From NCBI GenBank assembly GCA_024114885.1, contig CP099419.1:3348001-3412000 (forward strand): DNA of 64,000 nt, read 5' to 3'. Both the position numbers and the translations under genes were made by a program. The stretch comes from Septoria linicola. Its lineage: Eukaryota > Ascomycota > Dothideomycetes > Mycosphaerellales > Mycosphaerellaceae. Shown piece by piece: positions 12,482 to 23,735 of this stretch (within the stretch, counting starts at the first letter, position 1; every line of letters begins with the position of its first letter). The notes under the pieces were generated by a model. It saw only the letters and a program-made list of their open reading frames with translations, made no database searches and was not told the DNA's origin.

Positions 12482-12653
12482 TATAAAAGGGGTATATAGT
12501 AATATATAGAGCGCCCTCCTAATAAGACTATTAGGATATCGTAAGACTAATTCTTACCTCCTTTCGGATATATACGCGTACTATAGTTATACCGTGCGCC
12601 AAGCCTACGAGCCTAAGGCGGGTCTTAGCCTTTAACCTTACCTAGCTCTTATA
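12482..12653 (-). repeat. LTR of nested copy 1 (5' LTR in element sense)
   Basis: 172 bp, same length as and nearly identical to 5897-6068, with the first G changed to A. It is followed by the tataa target duplication (12654-12658), after which the outer RNase H frame resumes. Confidence 0.92.
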
Positions 12654-14600
12654 TATAATAAGAAGCTTCTTATAGTAGTTAAGGCTTTTAAAGTATAGAG
12701 GCTATACCTTAAAGGCGCTCTATATACGATCGATATACTAGTCGACTATACTAACCTTTATAGGTTTATAGGCGTAAAGAAGTTAACTAGTAAGTAAGCT
12801 TATTAGGCTATATTTCTAGCTCTATTCGACTTCGTTATAACGTACTAGGCGAGTAAGCGAAACCTAGCCGACGCGCTATCGAGGCGTAGCGACTACGCTA
12901 AAAAGGTAGTAGAGGTAACTAACCTACTACCTACTCTATAGACTAAGTTATAGCTATAGGATAACTAGAGTATAAGAGACGTAGGTAGACCGCTCGTAGC
13001 TCGTATCTATATAACTTATAAGGAATAGTATTCTTTAATAAAGAGAAGTACTAACTCTAACCTATAGTAATAGTTTTTAACGCCTATACGAGTAGTAGGT
13101 ATAATTACTAAGAGTAAAGAGCTATACGCGAATATCTTAGACTTGATCCTTAGATATACTCGCGCGCTAGTATAGGCTAAGCTAAGTATAAGCGTAGTAT
13201 ACTCGTAAGCGATAAGTAATAGTAGCTAGTTCGAGTAATATACTATAAGAGAGAGAAACCTCTAGGTAGACGATTTACTATATATACCTAAGGACTACGT
13301 CTTATAGACGTAGGTAATTCGTATATATTACGATAATACTCTTATAGGCTATTTTAGTAAGGATAAGACTATCTCGCTAGTACGAAGGAAGTACTAGTAG
13401 CTAGAGATAACTAAGGATATCGTATAATACGTAGAGTCCTATAGGAGTTACTAGAAGGTAAAAGTGCGTCGCTATCGACTATATAGCGAGCTAACTACGC
13501 TACCTATACTAGATCGTCCGTTCTAAGAATTAACTTAGGATTTTATTATAGACCTTCTACTAAGTAAGTAAGGAGTATACGTATATAATACGATTCTAGT
13601 TATTATCGACCGATATATAAAAATAGTTATCTTTGTCCTAACTATAAAGAGGTATACTAGTAGTAACCTTATAGGAGTCTTAATATTAGAAGTAGTTAGG
13701 TATTATAGTATACCTATAAGTATTATTAGTAATAGAGGGTCTATATTTACGAGTTAGTTTTAGTCTAACTTCTACTATAAGGCGTATATAAAGCGTAAGC
13801 TAAGTATAGCGTTCTATTCGTAAACGGACGAGTAAACTAAAAGAGCGAATTAGACGTTTAAGACTTACCTACGTATCTACTATATAGAGTAGTAAGATAA
13901 CTAGGTAGACCTATTAGTATAAGCCGAGTTCGTATATAATAATAGTACGTATACGATATTAAAAATATTACTATTTATAGTACTATATAGTTTTAATCTA
14001 GAGCTAGTAACGAGTAGGCGAGAAGCTTAGGACGCGCTTTCTAAAAGAGAGGTACTAGCTACTAAGGAAGCTATAGAAAGATTAAAGAAGAACTATAAGA
14101 CGCTAAGTAAACGCTAGCGAGAAGTAAGTAAGGTATAGGCTAGGTACTTTAATAATAGGTATTAGGCTAAGGAATATAAGGTCGGCGATATAGTCTTACT
14201 ATCGATAAAGAACCTATAATTAAAGGTTCCTTTAAAAAAGTTAGTAGATAAGTTTACTAGGCCTTTTAAGGTAATTAACGTAATAGAGAAGTAGGCGTAC
14301 TACTTAGCCCTACTACTAGACGCTCTTATCTATAACGTATTTTATATATCGCTTCTAGAACCTTAGAAAGGTAGCGAGACGTAGGTAGAGAGTATACTAC
14401 TCGTAGACTACTAGAGTAAATAAGAAGTTAAGAAGATCCTTAGAACTCGAGTAAAGAAGAGCGTACGCTAGTACTTAATCCGCTAGTAGGGCTAGCCTAA
14501 AGAGTACGACTAGTAGGAACCTAAAGAATATATTAGTAGCTATATAGTACTAGACGTATTCGAAGCGTAGTACGTAAGCGAGCGTATAGTAAGATAGAAG
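12654..14600 (+). pseudogene. gypsy pol, part 2 (RNase H, integrase, chromodomain) of the outer element
   Basis: Resumes the outer pol in the frame left at 5896: YNKKLLIVVKAFK (near 12655), GVKKLTSK, then DALSRRSDYAKK (near 12870). The integrase zinc-binding region is near 13320-13410 and the core near 13540-13760 (DFIIDLLLSK, NTILVIIDRYIKIVIFV). VGDIVLLSIKNL is near 14180. The chromodomain is at about 14432-14548 (EVKKILRTRVKKSVR, YLIR, PKEYD, EPKEYISS). All interruptions I found are TAG. Together with 5091-5896 it forms one polyprotein gene split by the nested copy. Confidence 0.9.
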
Positions 14601-14664
14601 CGCTAAGGTACTAATACGCTAAGGCACTAATACGCTAAGGTACTAATACGCTAAGGTACTAATA
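14601..14664. repeat. 16-bp minisatellite, 4 copies (outer element)
   Basis: Unit CGCTAAGGTACTAATA, the reverse complement of the unit in the nested copies, in the matching place after the outer chromodomain. Confidence 0.95.
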
Positions 14665-14869
14665 TAGCGATACTAAGTACTAAGCGCTAAACCTATATAT
14701 AGAAGTAAACTTTAAATTTAAGAGAGTAAGAAAATTACTAAAATATTTAGGATATATCGAAGCGTAAACTATATTATTTATATACGCCTACTAAGTAGGT
14801 TATATAGTACTTATAGGTAAGAAGCAAGTATCTAACTATAGCCTATATAGGCGCGAGCGGAGTATAAGA

Positions 14870-15041
14870 TATAAAAGAGGTATATAGTAATATATAGAGC
14901 GCCCTCCTAATAAGACTATTAGGATATTATAAGACTAATTCTTACCTCCTTTCGGATATATACGCGTACTATAGTTATACTGTACGCTAAGCCTACGAGC
15001 CTAGGGCGGGTCTTAGCCTTTAACCTTACCTAGCTCTTATA
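14870..15041 (-). repeat. LTR of nested copy 2 (3' LTR in element sense)
   Basis: 172 bp, begins TATAAAAGAGG and ends CTCTTATA on the + strand; homologous to the other four LTRs. Confidence 0.92.
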
Positions 15042-15089
15042 ACTATCTCTTCTCTCTAAGAGAGCTACTCTTAGCGATACTCTTACTTA

Positions 15090-16239
15090 CTAGGTTATAT
15101 TCTAGGCTACCTATTTAGTCTTTATAATATACTTTATATATTCTACGCTTATCGCGTCTCTAACGCGTTATATCTATAGACCTTTAGCGTATTACGTAAA
15201 TACGTACTACGAAGTAAAGAGTTACTATATATATTTACGTTTATATAGTAATATAATCTCTACTATAGCGACTACGTCGCTAGGCTCGAGTATATTCTTT
15301 AAAAACTCTTCTAACTCTCTCTTAGACTTTCTTTCTACGTATATAATATTTTCTATATCCTTAGTAAGCTAGTATCTCTATACGATTACCGTACTACCTA
15401 TATAAGTATAATACTACTAAAGCGTATCTAAGTCGTAGTCCTAAACCGCCTACTATATACTATCGACGATATTAGAGGCTGTAGAGATATCGAGATCTAC
15501 CTCTACTATATTAAGTATACCTATAACGGTATAGATCTTCGAATACTCCTTAACTACGCTTTAACTACTAATAGACTACGTATAGACGACGAGCTAGCGT
15601 ACGACGAGGTAATAAAGCCTAGTTAGAAGGTTAAGTACTAGCGTTATAAGCGCTAGTACTACCTCTATAAGAGGATTACTAATAGAAACCTTAAGTAGTA
15701 GGCGCGCTACGTACTATACTACTATAAGTAGCTAGAGACCCTCTCTAAAAGCGTATATAAAGAGTAGGTAAAGCGCTACCTAAAGGCTCTCTATACCTCT
15801 ATTAAGACTACTAAGAGGGTTTTTACTAGTAATAAGGGTAAAGCTATTAGCGGCTAGGATACGCTATATAAGGCAAGCGTACTTAGCTTACTACTAGCTA
15901 GCGCGATATCCGTCGCTAGTCTAGTAGAGATCTAGCGCTAGTCTAACTTTATAGTAGCTATATTTAAGCTATAGTACGAGGTATACCTACTTTTTCTATA
16001 CGATCCTTATACGATACTAATACTCTTTATAGACTAACTATATAGTAGACGTTTTTAGCGACGCTCTAGACGCTACTATAGAGGTAGCCTACCTCGAAGG
16101 TAGTAACTAGGAGAAGGGTAAGCTCTTAGAGGACGTAGTGTCCGACGAGGAGGTAGATAAGGATAAGAGTAAGGACGTAGAGAGCGTCGACGGTAGTAGA
16201 AACGCTAGCGACGACGCGCTCTCTATAGACGACGATTAA
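15090..16239 (+). pseudogene. Antisense reading frame, nested copy 2
   Basis: Second copy of the frame opposite to gag-pol. Recognisable parts are VVVLNRLLYTI (near 15435), YTYNGIDLRILLNYALTTN (near 15520), TSIKTTKRVFTSNKGKA (near 15800-15845) and an acidic tail ending LSIDDD with a stop at 16237-16239. It has more TAG codons than copy 1. Function unknown. Confidence 0.5.
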
Positions 16240-16473
16240 GCGTTTCGCTTACTACTTATCTACGCCTCTTATACTCCGCTCGCGTCTATATAAGCTATAG
16301 TTAGATACTTGCTTCTTACCTATAGGCACTATACGACTCGCTTAGCGAGCGTATATAAATAATATAGTTTACGCTTCGATATATCCTAAATACCTTAGTA
16401 ATTTTCTTACTCTCTTAAATTTGAAATTTGCTCCTATATATAGGTTTAGCGCTTAGTACTTAGTATCGCTATA

Positions 16474-16551
16474 TTAGTGCCTTAGCGTATTAGTGCCTTA
16501 GCGTATTAGTGTCTTAGCGTATTAGTGCCTTAGCGTATTAGCGCCTTAGCG
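16474..16551. repeat. 16-bp minisatellite, 5 copies (nested copy 2)
   Basis: Same TTAGTGCCTTAGCGTA unit and same place after pol as in copy 1, with five units instead of about seven. Confidence 0.95.
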
Positions 16552-16554
16552 CTT

Positions 16555-19500
16555 CTATCTTACTACGCGCCTACTTACGCGCTACGCTTCGAATATATCT
16601 AGTACTATATAGCCGCTAATATATTCTTTAGGTTCCTACTAGTCGTACCCTTTAGGCTAGCCTTACTAGCAGATTAAGTACTAGCGTACGCTCTTCCTTA
16701 CTCGAGTTCTAAGAATCTTCTTAACTTCCTATTTACTCTAGTAGTCTACGAGTAGTATACTCTCTACCTACGTCTCGCTACCTTTCTAAGGTTCTAGAAG
16801 CGATATATAAAATACGTTATAGATAAGAGCGTCTAGTAGTAGAGCTAAGTAGTACGCCTACTTCCCTACTACGTTAATTACCTTAAAGGGCCTAGTAAAC
16901 TTATCTACTAACTTCTTTAAAAGAACCTTTAATTATAGGTTCTTTGTCGATAGTAAGACTATATCGCCGACCTTATATTCCTTAGCCTAATACCTATTAT
17001 TAAAGTACCTAGCCTACGCCTCGCTTACTTCTCGCTAGCGTTTACTTAGCGTCTTATAGTTCTTCTTTAATCTTTCTATAGCTTCCTTAGCAGCTAGTAT
17101 CTCTCTTTTAGGAAGCGCGCTCTAAGCTTCTCGCCTACTCGTTACTAGCTCTAGATTAAAACTATATAGTACTATAAATAGTAATATTTTTAATATCGTA
17201 TACGTACTATTATTATATACGAACTTAGCTTATACTAATAGGTCTGCCTAGTTATCTTACTACTCTACGTAGTAGATACGTAGGTAAGTCTTAAGCGTCT
17301 AATTCGCTCTTTCGGTTTACCTATCTGTTTATAGATAGAACGCTATACTTAGCTTACGCTTTATATACGCCTCGTAGTAGAAGTTAGACTAGAACTAGCT
17401 TATAAATATAGACCTTCTATCGCTAATAATGTTTATAGGCATACTATAATACCTAATTACTTCTAATATTAAGACTCCTATAAGGTTACTACTAGTATAC
17501 CTCTTCGTAGTTAGTATAAAGATAACTATCTTCGTATATCGGTCGATAATAACTAGAATCGTATTATATACGTATACTCCTCGCTTACTTAGTAGAAGGT
17601 CTATAATAAAATCCTAAGTTAATTCTTAGAATAGACGATCTAGTATAGGTAGCGTAGTTAGCTCGCTATATAGTCGATAGCGACGCGCTTTTACCTTCTA
17701 GTAACTCCTATAGGACTCTATGTATTATACGATATCCTTAGTTATCTCTAGCTACTAGTACTTCCTTCGTACTAGCGAGATAGTCTTATCCTTACTAAAA
17801 TAGCCTATAAGGGTATTATCGTAATATATATAAATTACCTACGTCTATAAGGCGTAGTCCTTAAATACGTATAGTAAATCGTCTACCTAGAGGTTCCTTT
17901 CTCTTATAGTATATTATTCGAACTAGCTACTATTACTTATCGCTTATAAGTATACTACGCTTATACTTAGTTTAGCCTATACTAGCGCGCGAGTATATCT
18001 AAGGATTAAGTCTAAGACATTTACGTATAGCTCTTTACTCTTAGTAATTATACCTACTACTCGTATAGGCGTTAAGAACTACTACTACGGGTTAGAGTTA
18101 GTACTTCTCTCTATTAAAGAATACTATTCTTTATAAGTCGTATAGATACGAGCTACGAGTAGTCCGTCTACGTCTCTCGTACTCTAATCGTCCTATAGCT
18201 ATAACTTAGTCTATAGAGTAGGTAGTAGGTTAGTTATCTCTACTACCTCCTTAGCGTAATCGCTACGCCTTAACAGCGTATTAGCTAGGTTTCGCTTACC
18301 TACCTAGTACGTTATAACGAAGTCGAATAGGGCTAGGAATATAGCCTAATAGGCTTACCTACTAGTTAACTTCTTTACGCCTATAAACCTATAAAGGTTA
18401 GTATAGTCGACTAGTACGTCGATCGTATATAGAGCGCCTTCGAGGTACGGCCTCTACGCTTTAAAAGCCTTAACTACTATAAGAAGCTCCTTATTATATA
18501 TCTCGTAATTATACTCTATAGTAATTATCTTCCTAGATATAAATATAATAGAGTACTATTTAGACCCGAAGAGTTAGCTAAGGATTATAGCGATTATATA
18601 ATTAGAGGCGTCGCTTTCGACCTATAACCTAAGCGTAGAGTCGAAGTACCTTAGTAGCGGTACTATAGAAAAACGCTTTTTTAACTTAGTAAACGCCTAC
18701 TCCTCTCGTATAGTCTACTTAAGTAAGCTCGGCTTCTTACCTACTACGGCGCTCTTAGATAGCGCTATAAGTAGAGATACTACTCTAGAGTATTTAAAAA
18801 TAAAACGCTAGTAGAAGTTAGTAAACCTAAGGAAGGATTAAACCTCTACGAGCGTTATAGGCGTTAGCTACGCTACGATTACGTCTATCCTACGTAGATC
18901 TATCGTAACCCCTCTAGTAGTTACTACGAAGCTTAGGAAATCGACTTCCTTCTACTAGAATTTATACTTCGCTCTTTAAGTATAGAGTCTAAACTTCTAG
19001 AGACGCGTAAGTACGTCGTATACGTCGCGTACGTAGTCCGCGCGGCTCTTACTATAGATAAGAATATTATTAAGGTATACTACGTAGCACGTATCGACTA
19101 AACCTACTAAAGTATAGTTAATATACGCCTAGAACGTAGCTAGAGCGTTAGTTAGGCTAAATAGTATTACCTTATACTAAAAGTAGCTATAGCGCGTACG
19201 GAATATAGTCTTCTAGTAGTCGCTAGGCTTGATACGAATCCGATAGTATATATCTATAAAGTCTAGAGTCGTAAACTATATAGCTCTTATAAGCCTATCT
19301 AGCGTCTCGCTAATTAGAGAAAGTAGGTACCTATTCTTAATAGTAATTTCGTTTAACCCTCGGTAGTCGACGTATAGCCTTAGTTTACTATCTTTCTTTA
19401 ATATAAATAGGATAGGCGTACCTACCTCGCTAACGCTATACTCGATCTAATCGTACTTAAGGCCTATAGTAAGGTACTTCTTTAGTTCCTCTAGCTCCTT

Positions 19501-20110
19501 ACCCGACTAGTAATATAGTAGCCTAAAGGGTAGAACGGTACCTAGACGTAGCTTAATTATATACTCTACGCTATCTACTAGCTTACTCCTTATCTCTTCT
19601 ATTAGGTTTAGAACGTTAAAGAACTATTAGAACTTAAAGGGAAGAAGGTTAACCTCTCTACCTATCTTACTTATTACTACTATATATATATAGTTAGTAT
19701 ATACTTTAAGTCCTTAAAAAACTTATAGGCTTCTCTAACCTTAACGTTTTTAAAAGTATCGCTATAAGTCTATTTATCTAAGCCGCTATCGACTCGTATA
19801 CGATAAGCGCGCCTCTATAGCTAACTTAAGATTATATTAGAGGTTAGTATATCGTAGGTATAAAAGATTACGCCTACTATACGCTCTACTCCTATAGAGT
19901 CTACGAGCCGTACGCGTATATAGTATACGCTATAATAATACTCTAATTCTCTAGTAAATAAGGTAGCTAAAGATAAGGCAGTATTAGTTCGAGCCGTAAT
20001 ACTATATTATAAGACAAAGGATCTTAATACTATATTAATATTAGTAGTATTATTAAAAAGGAATTAGGCTAGCTTAAGCCTATCCTACGCCTCGACTATA
20101 CCTTCTAGGT
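16555..20110 (-). pseudogene. chromovirus pol, nested copy 2
   Basis: Same domain order as nested copy 1: protease-like region, reverse transcriptase (VVYLNNILIYS near 19085), RNase H (ESDASNYIIA near 18610), integrase, and chromodomain near 16740-16615. Both Asp of the YxDD box are now Asn, and TAG codons are more frequent than in copy 1. Not coding. Confidence 0.88.
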
Positions 20111-21420
20111 AAGTCGTATTTACGACTTATATAGAGAGGTATATATCGCTACTAAGCTCGGTGTCTAGAGATCGTAGTCCTTTTCTAATACCTTCTCTTT
20201 TTTTAGCGTCTCTATAGTAACCTTACGTACTAACAGCTTCTTACTATCGTCTTAGGCGCTTTAGTTAAGGTAGATAGAATTAGTACTAATATATCCCTTC
20301 TACTTATAGCTATAGTATTCTAAATACTTATAGCCTATAATAGAGCGAGTAGAACCTTTATCGCTAGAGCGACGCGTATTATTCCCTTCTAGACTATCGT
20401 CTTACCTACGCGTAGGAGTATCGCTCTCTATACGCTTATACTTCGAGTATATATCGCGCTCGTAGTCCCTATTACTCTAGCTTCCGCTCTAGTTATACTA
20501 TATAGGAATTACCCTATTAGCTTACTCTAGGCGCCTTACTAACGTAACTAAATTAGCGCGCTTACTAGATATAGTATAATTCTTAATAATCTCTTATCGA
20601 AGTACTAGCTTTAACTTTATAAGGAGCTAGCGTACTAGCTACGCTTCGGTATAGTTACCTAGTTAAGACTCTAAGTAGCCTAGCTCTATAACGAACTAAC
20701 GTACCCCTTAGCCCTTACTCTATTAGGCCTTCTTATACTCGACCGTTATAAGGATCGTACGATTCGCCTAATCTCTAATAACGTCGTAGATAAAGTACTT
20801 AAACTTAGTCTAAGTATAGTCTAGAGGTATTACCTTAGAGTGTTCGTTATACTAGGTCTCTTACGCCTCGCCTACGAGCTATATAATACTATATAGGACC
20901 TTCGAATCTTCTATACTAAACTCTTATAGACTATTAAGGAAGATTACTTTAAGACTACGAATAAACTCTCTTATCTCTTAGACTATCTCGCTCTTAAAAG
21001 TACGAGGTTCTCTAACTTTAAGACCTTTATATCGTATATACGACGCGCTATCGTAAAGTATACTACCTATAATACTAGTAGTAGCGTCGTCTTTAAGATC
21101 GCTAATATTAAGAGTACTAGGAGTAACTAAGGATAGAGATTCTAACTCTATAAGGAGCTAATTGTTCTCTTATTATAGAGCGCGTACCTCTAAGCGACGA
21201 CGTAGTTCCTAGTTCTTAGCCTTAAGCTATATACGCTCTACCTATGTACTATCTTTAGTTATACTAGTAGACTTCTACTCCTAAACCTCGTTAGTATCTA
21301 TAAGATTACCTTAATCGTCTACTTCGCCTATTATAAGCTCTAGTAGCGCTATGCCTACGTTATATTAGAGAGCTATAGGCCTCTATAGATTACTATCTTT
21401 AGAAGAAGAAGAATTAGAAT
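20110..21420 (-). pseudogene. chromovirus gag, nested copy 2
   Basis: Gag-like remnant colinear with that of copy 1, with a zinc-knuckle relic near 20330-20280 and the FIRSLEVIFLNS region near 20970-20930. Broken by many TAG/TAA codons. Confidence 0.7.
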
Positions 21421-21592
21421 TATAAAAGAGGTATATAGTAATATATAGAGCGCCTTCCTAATAAGACTATTAGGATATCGTAAGACTAATTCTTACCTCC
21501 TTTTAGATATATACGTATACTATAGTTATATCGTACGCTAAGTCTACGAGCCTAGAGTAGGTCTTAGTCTTTAACCTTACCTAGCTCTTATA
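21421..21592 (-). repeat. LTR of nested copy 2 (5' LTR in element sense)
   Basis: 172 bp matching 14870-15041. The outer element resumes immediately after it. Confidence 0.92.
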
Positions 21593-21623
21593 AAGAGATA
21601 TAGATAGATAGCGAGCGAAACGC

Positions 21624-22770
21624 TTAATCGTCGTCTATAGAAAGCGCGTCGTCGCTAGCGTTTCTACTACCGTTAACGCTCTCTATATCCTTATCCTTAT
21701 CCTTGTCTACTTTCTCGTTAGATACTATGTCTTCTAAAAGCTTACTCTTCTTCTAGTTACTACTCTCGAGGTAGGCTACCTCTATAGTAGCGTCTAGAGC
21801 GTTACTAGAGGCGCCTACTATATAGTTAGTCTACGAAGAGTATTAGTATCGTATAAGGATCGTATAGGAAAAGTAGGTATACCTCGTACTATAGCTTAAA
21901 TATAGCTACTATAAAGTTAGACTAGCGCTAGGTCTCTACTAGACTAGCGACGGATATCGCGCTAGCTAGTAGCGAGCCGAGTACGCTCGCCTTACGTAGC
22001 GTATCCTAGCTACTAACGGCTTTACTCTTATTACTAGTAAAAACTTTCTTAGTAGTCTTAATAAAGGTATAGAGAGCCTTTAGGTAGCGCTTTACCTACT
22101 CTTTACGTATACTCTTAGAGAGAGTCTCTAGCTACTCGTAGTAGTATAGTATATAGCGCGCCTACTACTTAAGGTTTCTATTAGTAATCCTCTTATAGGC
22201 GTAGTACTAGCGCTTATAGCGCTAGTACTTAACCTTCTAACTAGGCTTTATTACCTCGTCGTACGCTAGCTCGTCGTCTATACGTAGTCTATTAGTAGTT
22301 AAAGTATAGTTAAGGAGTATTCGAAGATCTATACTATCGTAGGTATACTTAATATAGTAGAAGTAGATCTCGATATCTCTATAGCCTCTAATATTATCGA
22401 TAGTACGTAGTAGGTAGTTTAGAACTACGACTCGAGTACGCTTTAGTAGTATTATACTTACGTAGGTAGTATAGTAATTATATAGAGACACTAGCTTACT
22501 AAGGATATAGAAAATATTATATATATAGAAAGAAAGTCTAAGAGAGAGTTAGAAGAGTTTTTAAAGAATATACTCGAGCCTAGTAACGTAGTCGCTATAG
22601 TAGAGATTATATTACTATATAAACGTAAATATATATAGTAACTCTTTACTTCGTAGCGCGTATTTACGTAATATACTAAAGGTTCGTAGATATAACGCGT
22701 TAGAGACGCGATAAGCGTAGAATATATAAAGTATATTATAAAGACTAAATAGGTAGCCTAGAATATAACC
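21624..22770 (-). pseudogene. Antisense reading frame, outer element
   Basis: Third copy of the antisense frame. The longest open part is 22491-22237 (SLYNYYTTYVSIILLKRTR at its start, ending AYDEVIKPS). The acidic tail ends with a stop at 21626-21624. The reading seems to extend upstream through one TAA (near 22555) as a hydrophobic segment (LSLRLSFY, YNIFYVLSKLVS). Unassigned. Confidence 0.5.
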
Positions 22771-22821
22771 TATTAAGTAAGGATGTCGCTAAGGGTAGCT
22801 CTCTTAGAGAGAGGAGATAGT

Positions 22822-22993
22822 TATAAGAGCTAGGTAAGGTTAAAGGCTAAGACCCGTCTTAGGCTCGTAGGCTTAGCGTATAGTATAACTATAGTACGCG
22901 TATATATCCGAAAGGAGGTAAGAATTAGTCTTATAATATCCTAATAGTCTTATTAGGAGAGCGCTCTATATATTACTATATATCCCTTTTATA
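22822..22993 (+). repeat. 3' LTR of the outer chromovirus
   Basis: 172 bp, the reverse complement of the nested LTRs (starts TATAAGAGC, ends CCCTTTTATA). It closes the retrotransposon block. The matching 5' LTR is not in the window. Confidence 0.92.
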
Positions 22994-23735
22994 ATCTACG
23001 AGATAAATATAAGCTAATTACGTTATAAAGCGCGTACTATATACTATAATATAATAGATTAAAGAAGCTATTATCGTAGGCATTATACTATTATTAGTAC
23101 CGTATAGGTATTATTACTTACTAAGACGTAGAGGCTATTACGTGCGCGGCGCTACGTAGTTCCGAGTCAATAAGGTCAGATTCTTGCGTGTACGCGACAG
23201 GGACCTTCATCTGTAAACATGACTTGCGTCAGGTGGCTCAAAAGCACTAACTATTCAGCCGCCACAGAGGCAGGCTGCGATTTCCGCTTTCTGTACTTGC
23301 GCTCAGTCAAAGCAGCTATAGCCGTGGTGAAGGACACCCCGACCTCGTAATAACAAAAGTGCTGAATGAGTTCTGTGGGTATCTAACGAGTCTCTGATCT
23401 TAAGCATTTCAAGTCGTCATCTTCATCCTGATGTTTACTGTCAAGCTGGTGCCAATGCCACGCTGTCTGCTGTCCAATTGGGTCTCTCTTTCCAGGTTGT
23501 CGCGTAAACTGCGCAAGTATTATGCGCGTCGATCCTCAACGCTAGCTTCGACCAAGACATTGCATAGTCTGTTGCCCAAGTATGCTAGTTCATTGCCGCC
23601 AGACTGACCTGCAGCACGGCGAGTCTATGCAAGAGAATCTTGCATTGTCTTGGTCCCGAATGTACCGTCCTGGTTCATCGACTGATTGTGCGCGAGGTAG
23701 TTTTGACTCCGCAACTGCGGATCGAAGACAGCGCA
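22994..23735. other. Junction between transposon block and gene-bearing DNA; no gene seen
   Basis: From 22994 to about 23165 the sequence is not an element I recognise, but has the same AT-rich, CpA-poor look as the retrotransposons. After about 23165 composition is ordinary. No splice-compatible coding frame was found. This side holds the 3' flank of MIF2. Confidence 0.5.

Larger units (their letters stand above)
5897..12653 (-). mobile_element. Full-length Ty3/gypsy chromovirus, nested copy 1
   Basis: A complete 6757-bp element with 172-bp LTRs at 5897-6068 and 12482-12653. A 5-bp target duplication, tataa, lies at 5892-5896 and 12654-12658; removing the element and one tataa restores the outer RNase H frame exactly. 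On the - strand the order is gag (zinc knuckle near 11395-11340), protease, reverse transcriptase, RNase H, integrase, chromodomain (near 7805-7680), a 16-bp minisatellite, then a region carrying an antisense frame. It keeps somewhat more GC than copy 2, so it may be less mutated. Not autonomous now. Confidence 0.92.
14870..21592 (-). mobile_element. Full-length Ty3/gypsy chromovirus, nested copy 2
   Basis: A 6723-bp relative of nested copy 1 in the same orientation, with 172-bp LTRs at 14870-15041 and 21421-21592. The flanks share aaga (14866-14869 and 21593-21597 region), consistent with a 4-5 bp target duplication. The outer element's 3' region continues across it (flank ending gtataaga, then agatatagatag). 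It is more heavily mutated than copy 1, with fewer remaining CA/TG and more changes at CpG-adjacent sites, but has the same gag-pol, minisatellite and antisense-frame layout. Confidence 0.9.
5091..22993 (+). mobile_element. Outer Ty3/gypsy chromovirus, interrupted three times
   Basis: A chromodomain-bearing Ty3/gypsy element on the + strand. It enters the window inside its reverse transcriptase (5091, at the copia junction), is broken at 5896 by a full-length relative (5897-12653), resumes in frame at 12659 with RNase H, integrase and chromodomain, is broken again at 14869 by another relative (14870-21592), and ends with its own 3' LTR (22822-22993). Its gag, protease and 5' LTR are not in the window, presumably left of the copia insertion. 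CpA/TpG are nearly absent and pol is full of TAG codons. Confidence 0.9.

Noticed and set aside
5897..12653. Active retrotransposon
   Set aside because: LTRs and target duplication are perfect, but gag and pol carry many TAG stops and lost metal-binding residues.
1..22993. An AT-rich regional centromere
   Set aside because: All of it is explained by identifiable retrotransposons; composition alone cannot show centromere function.
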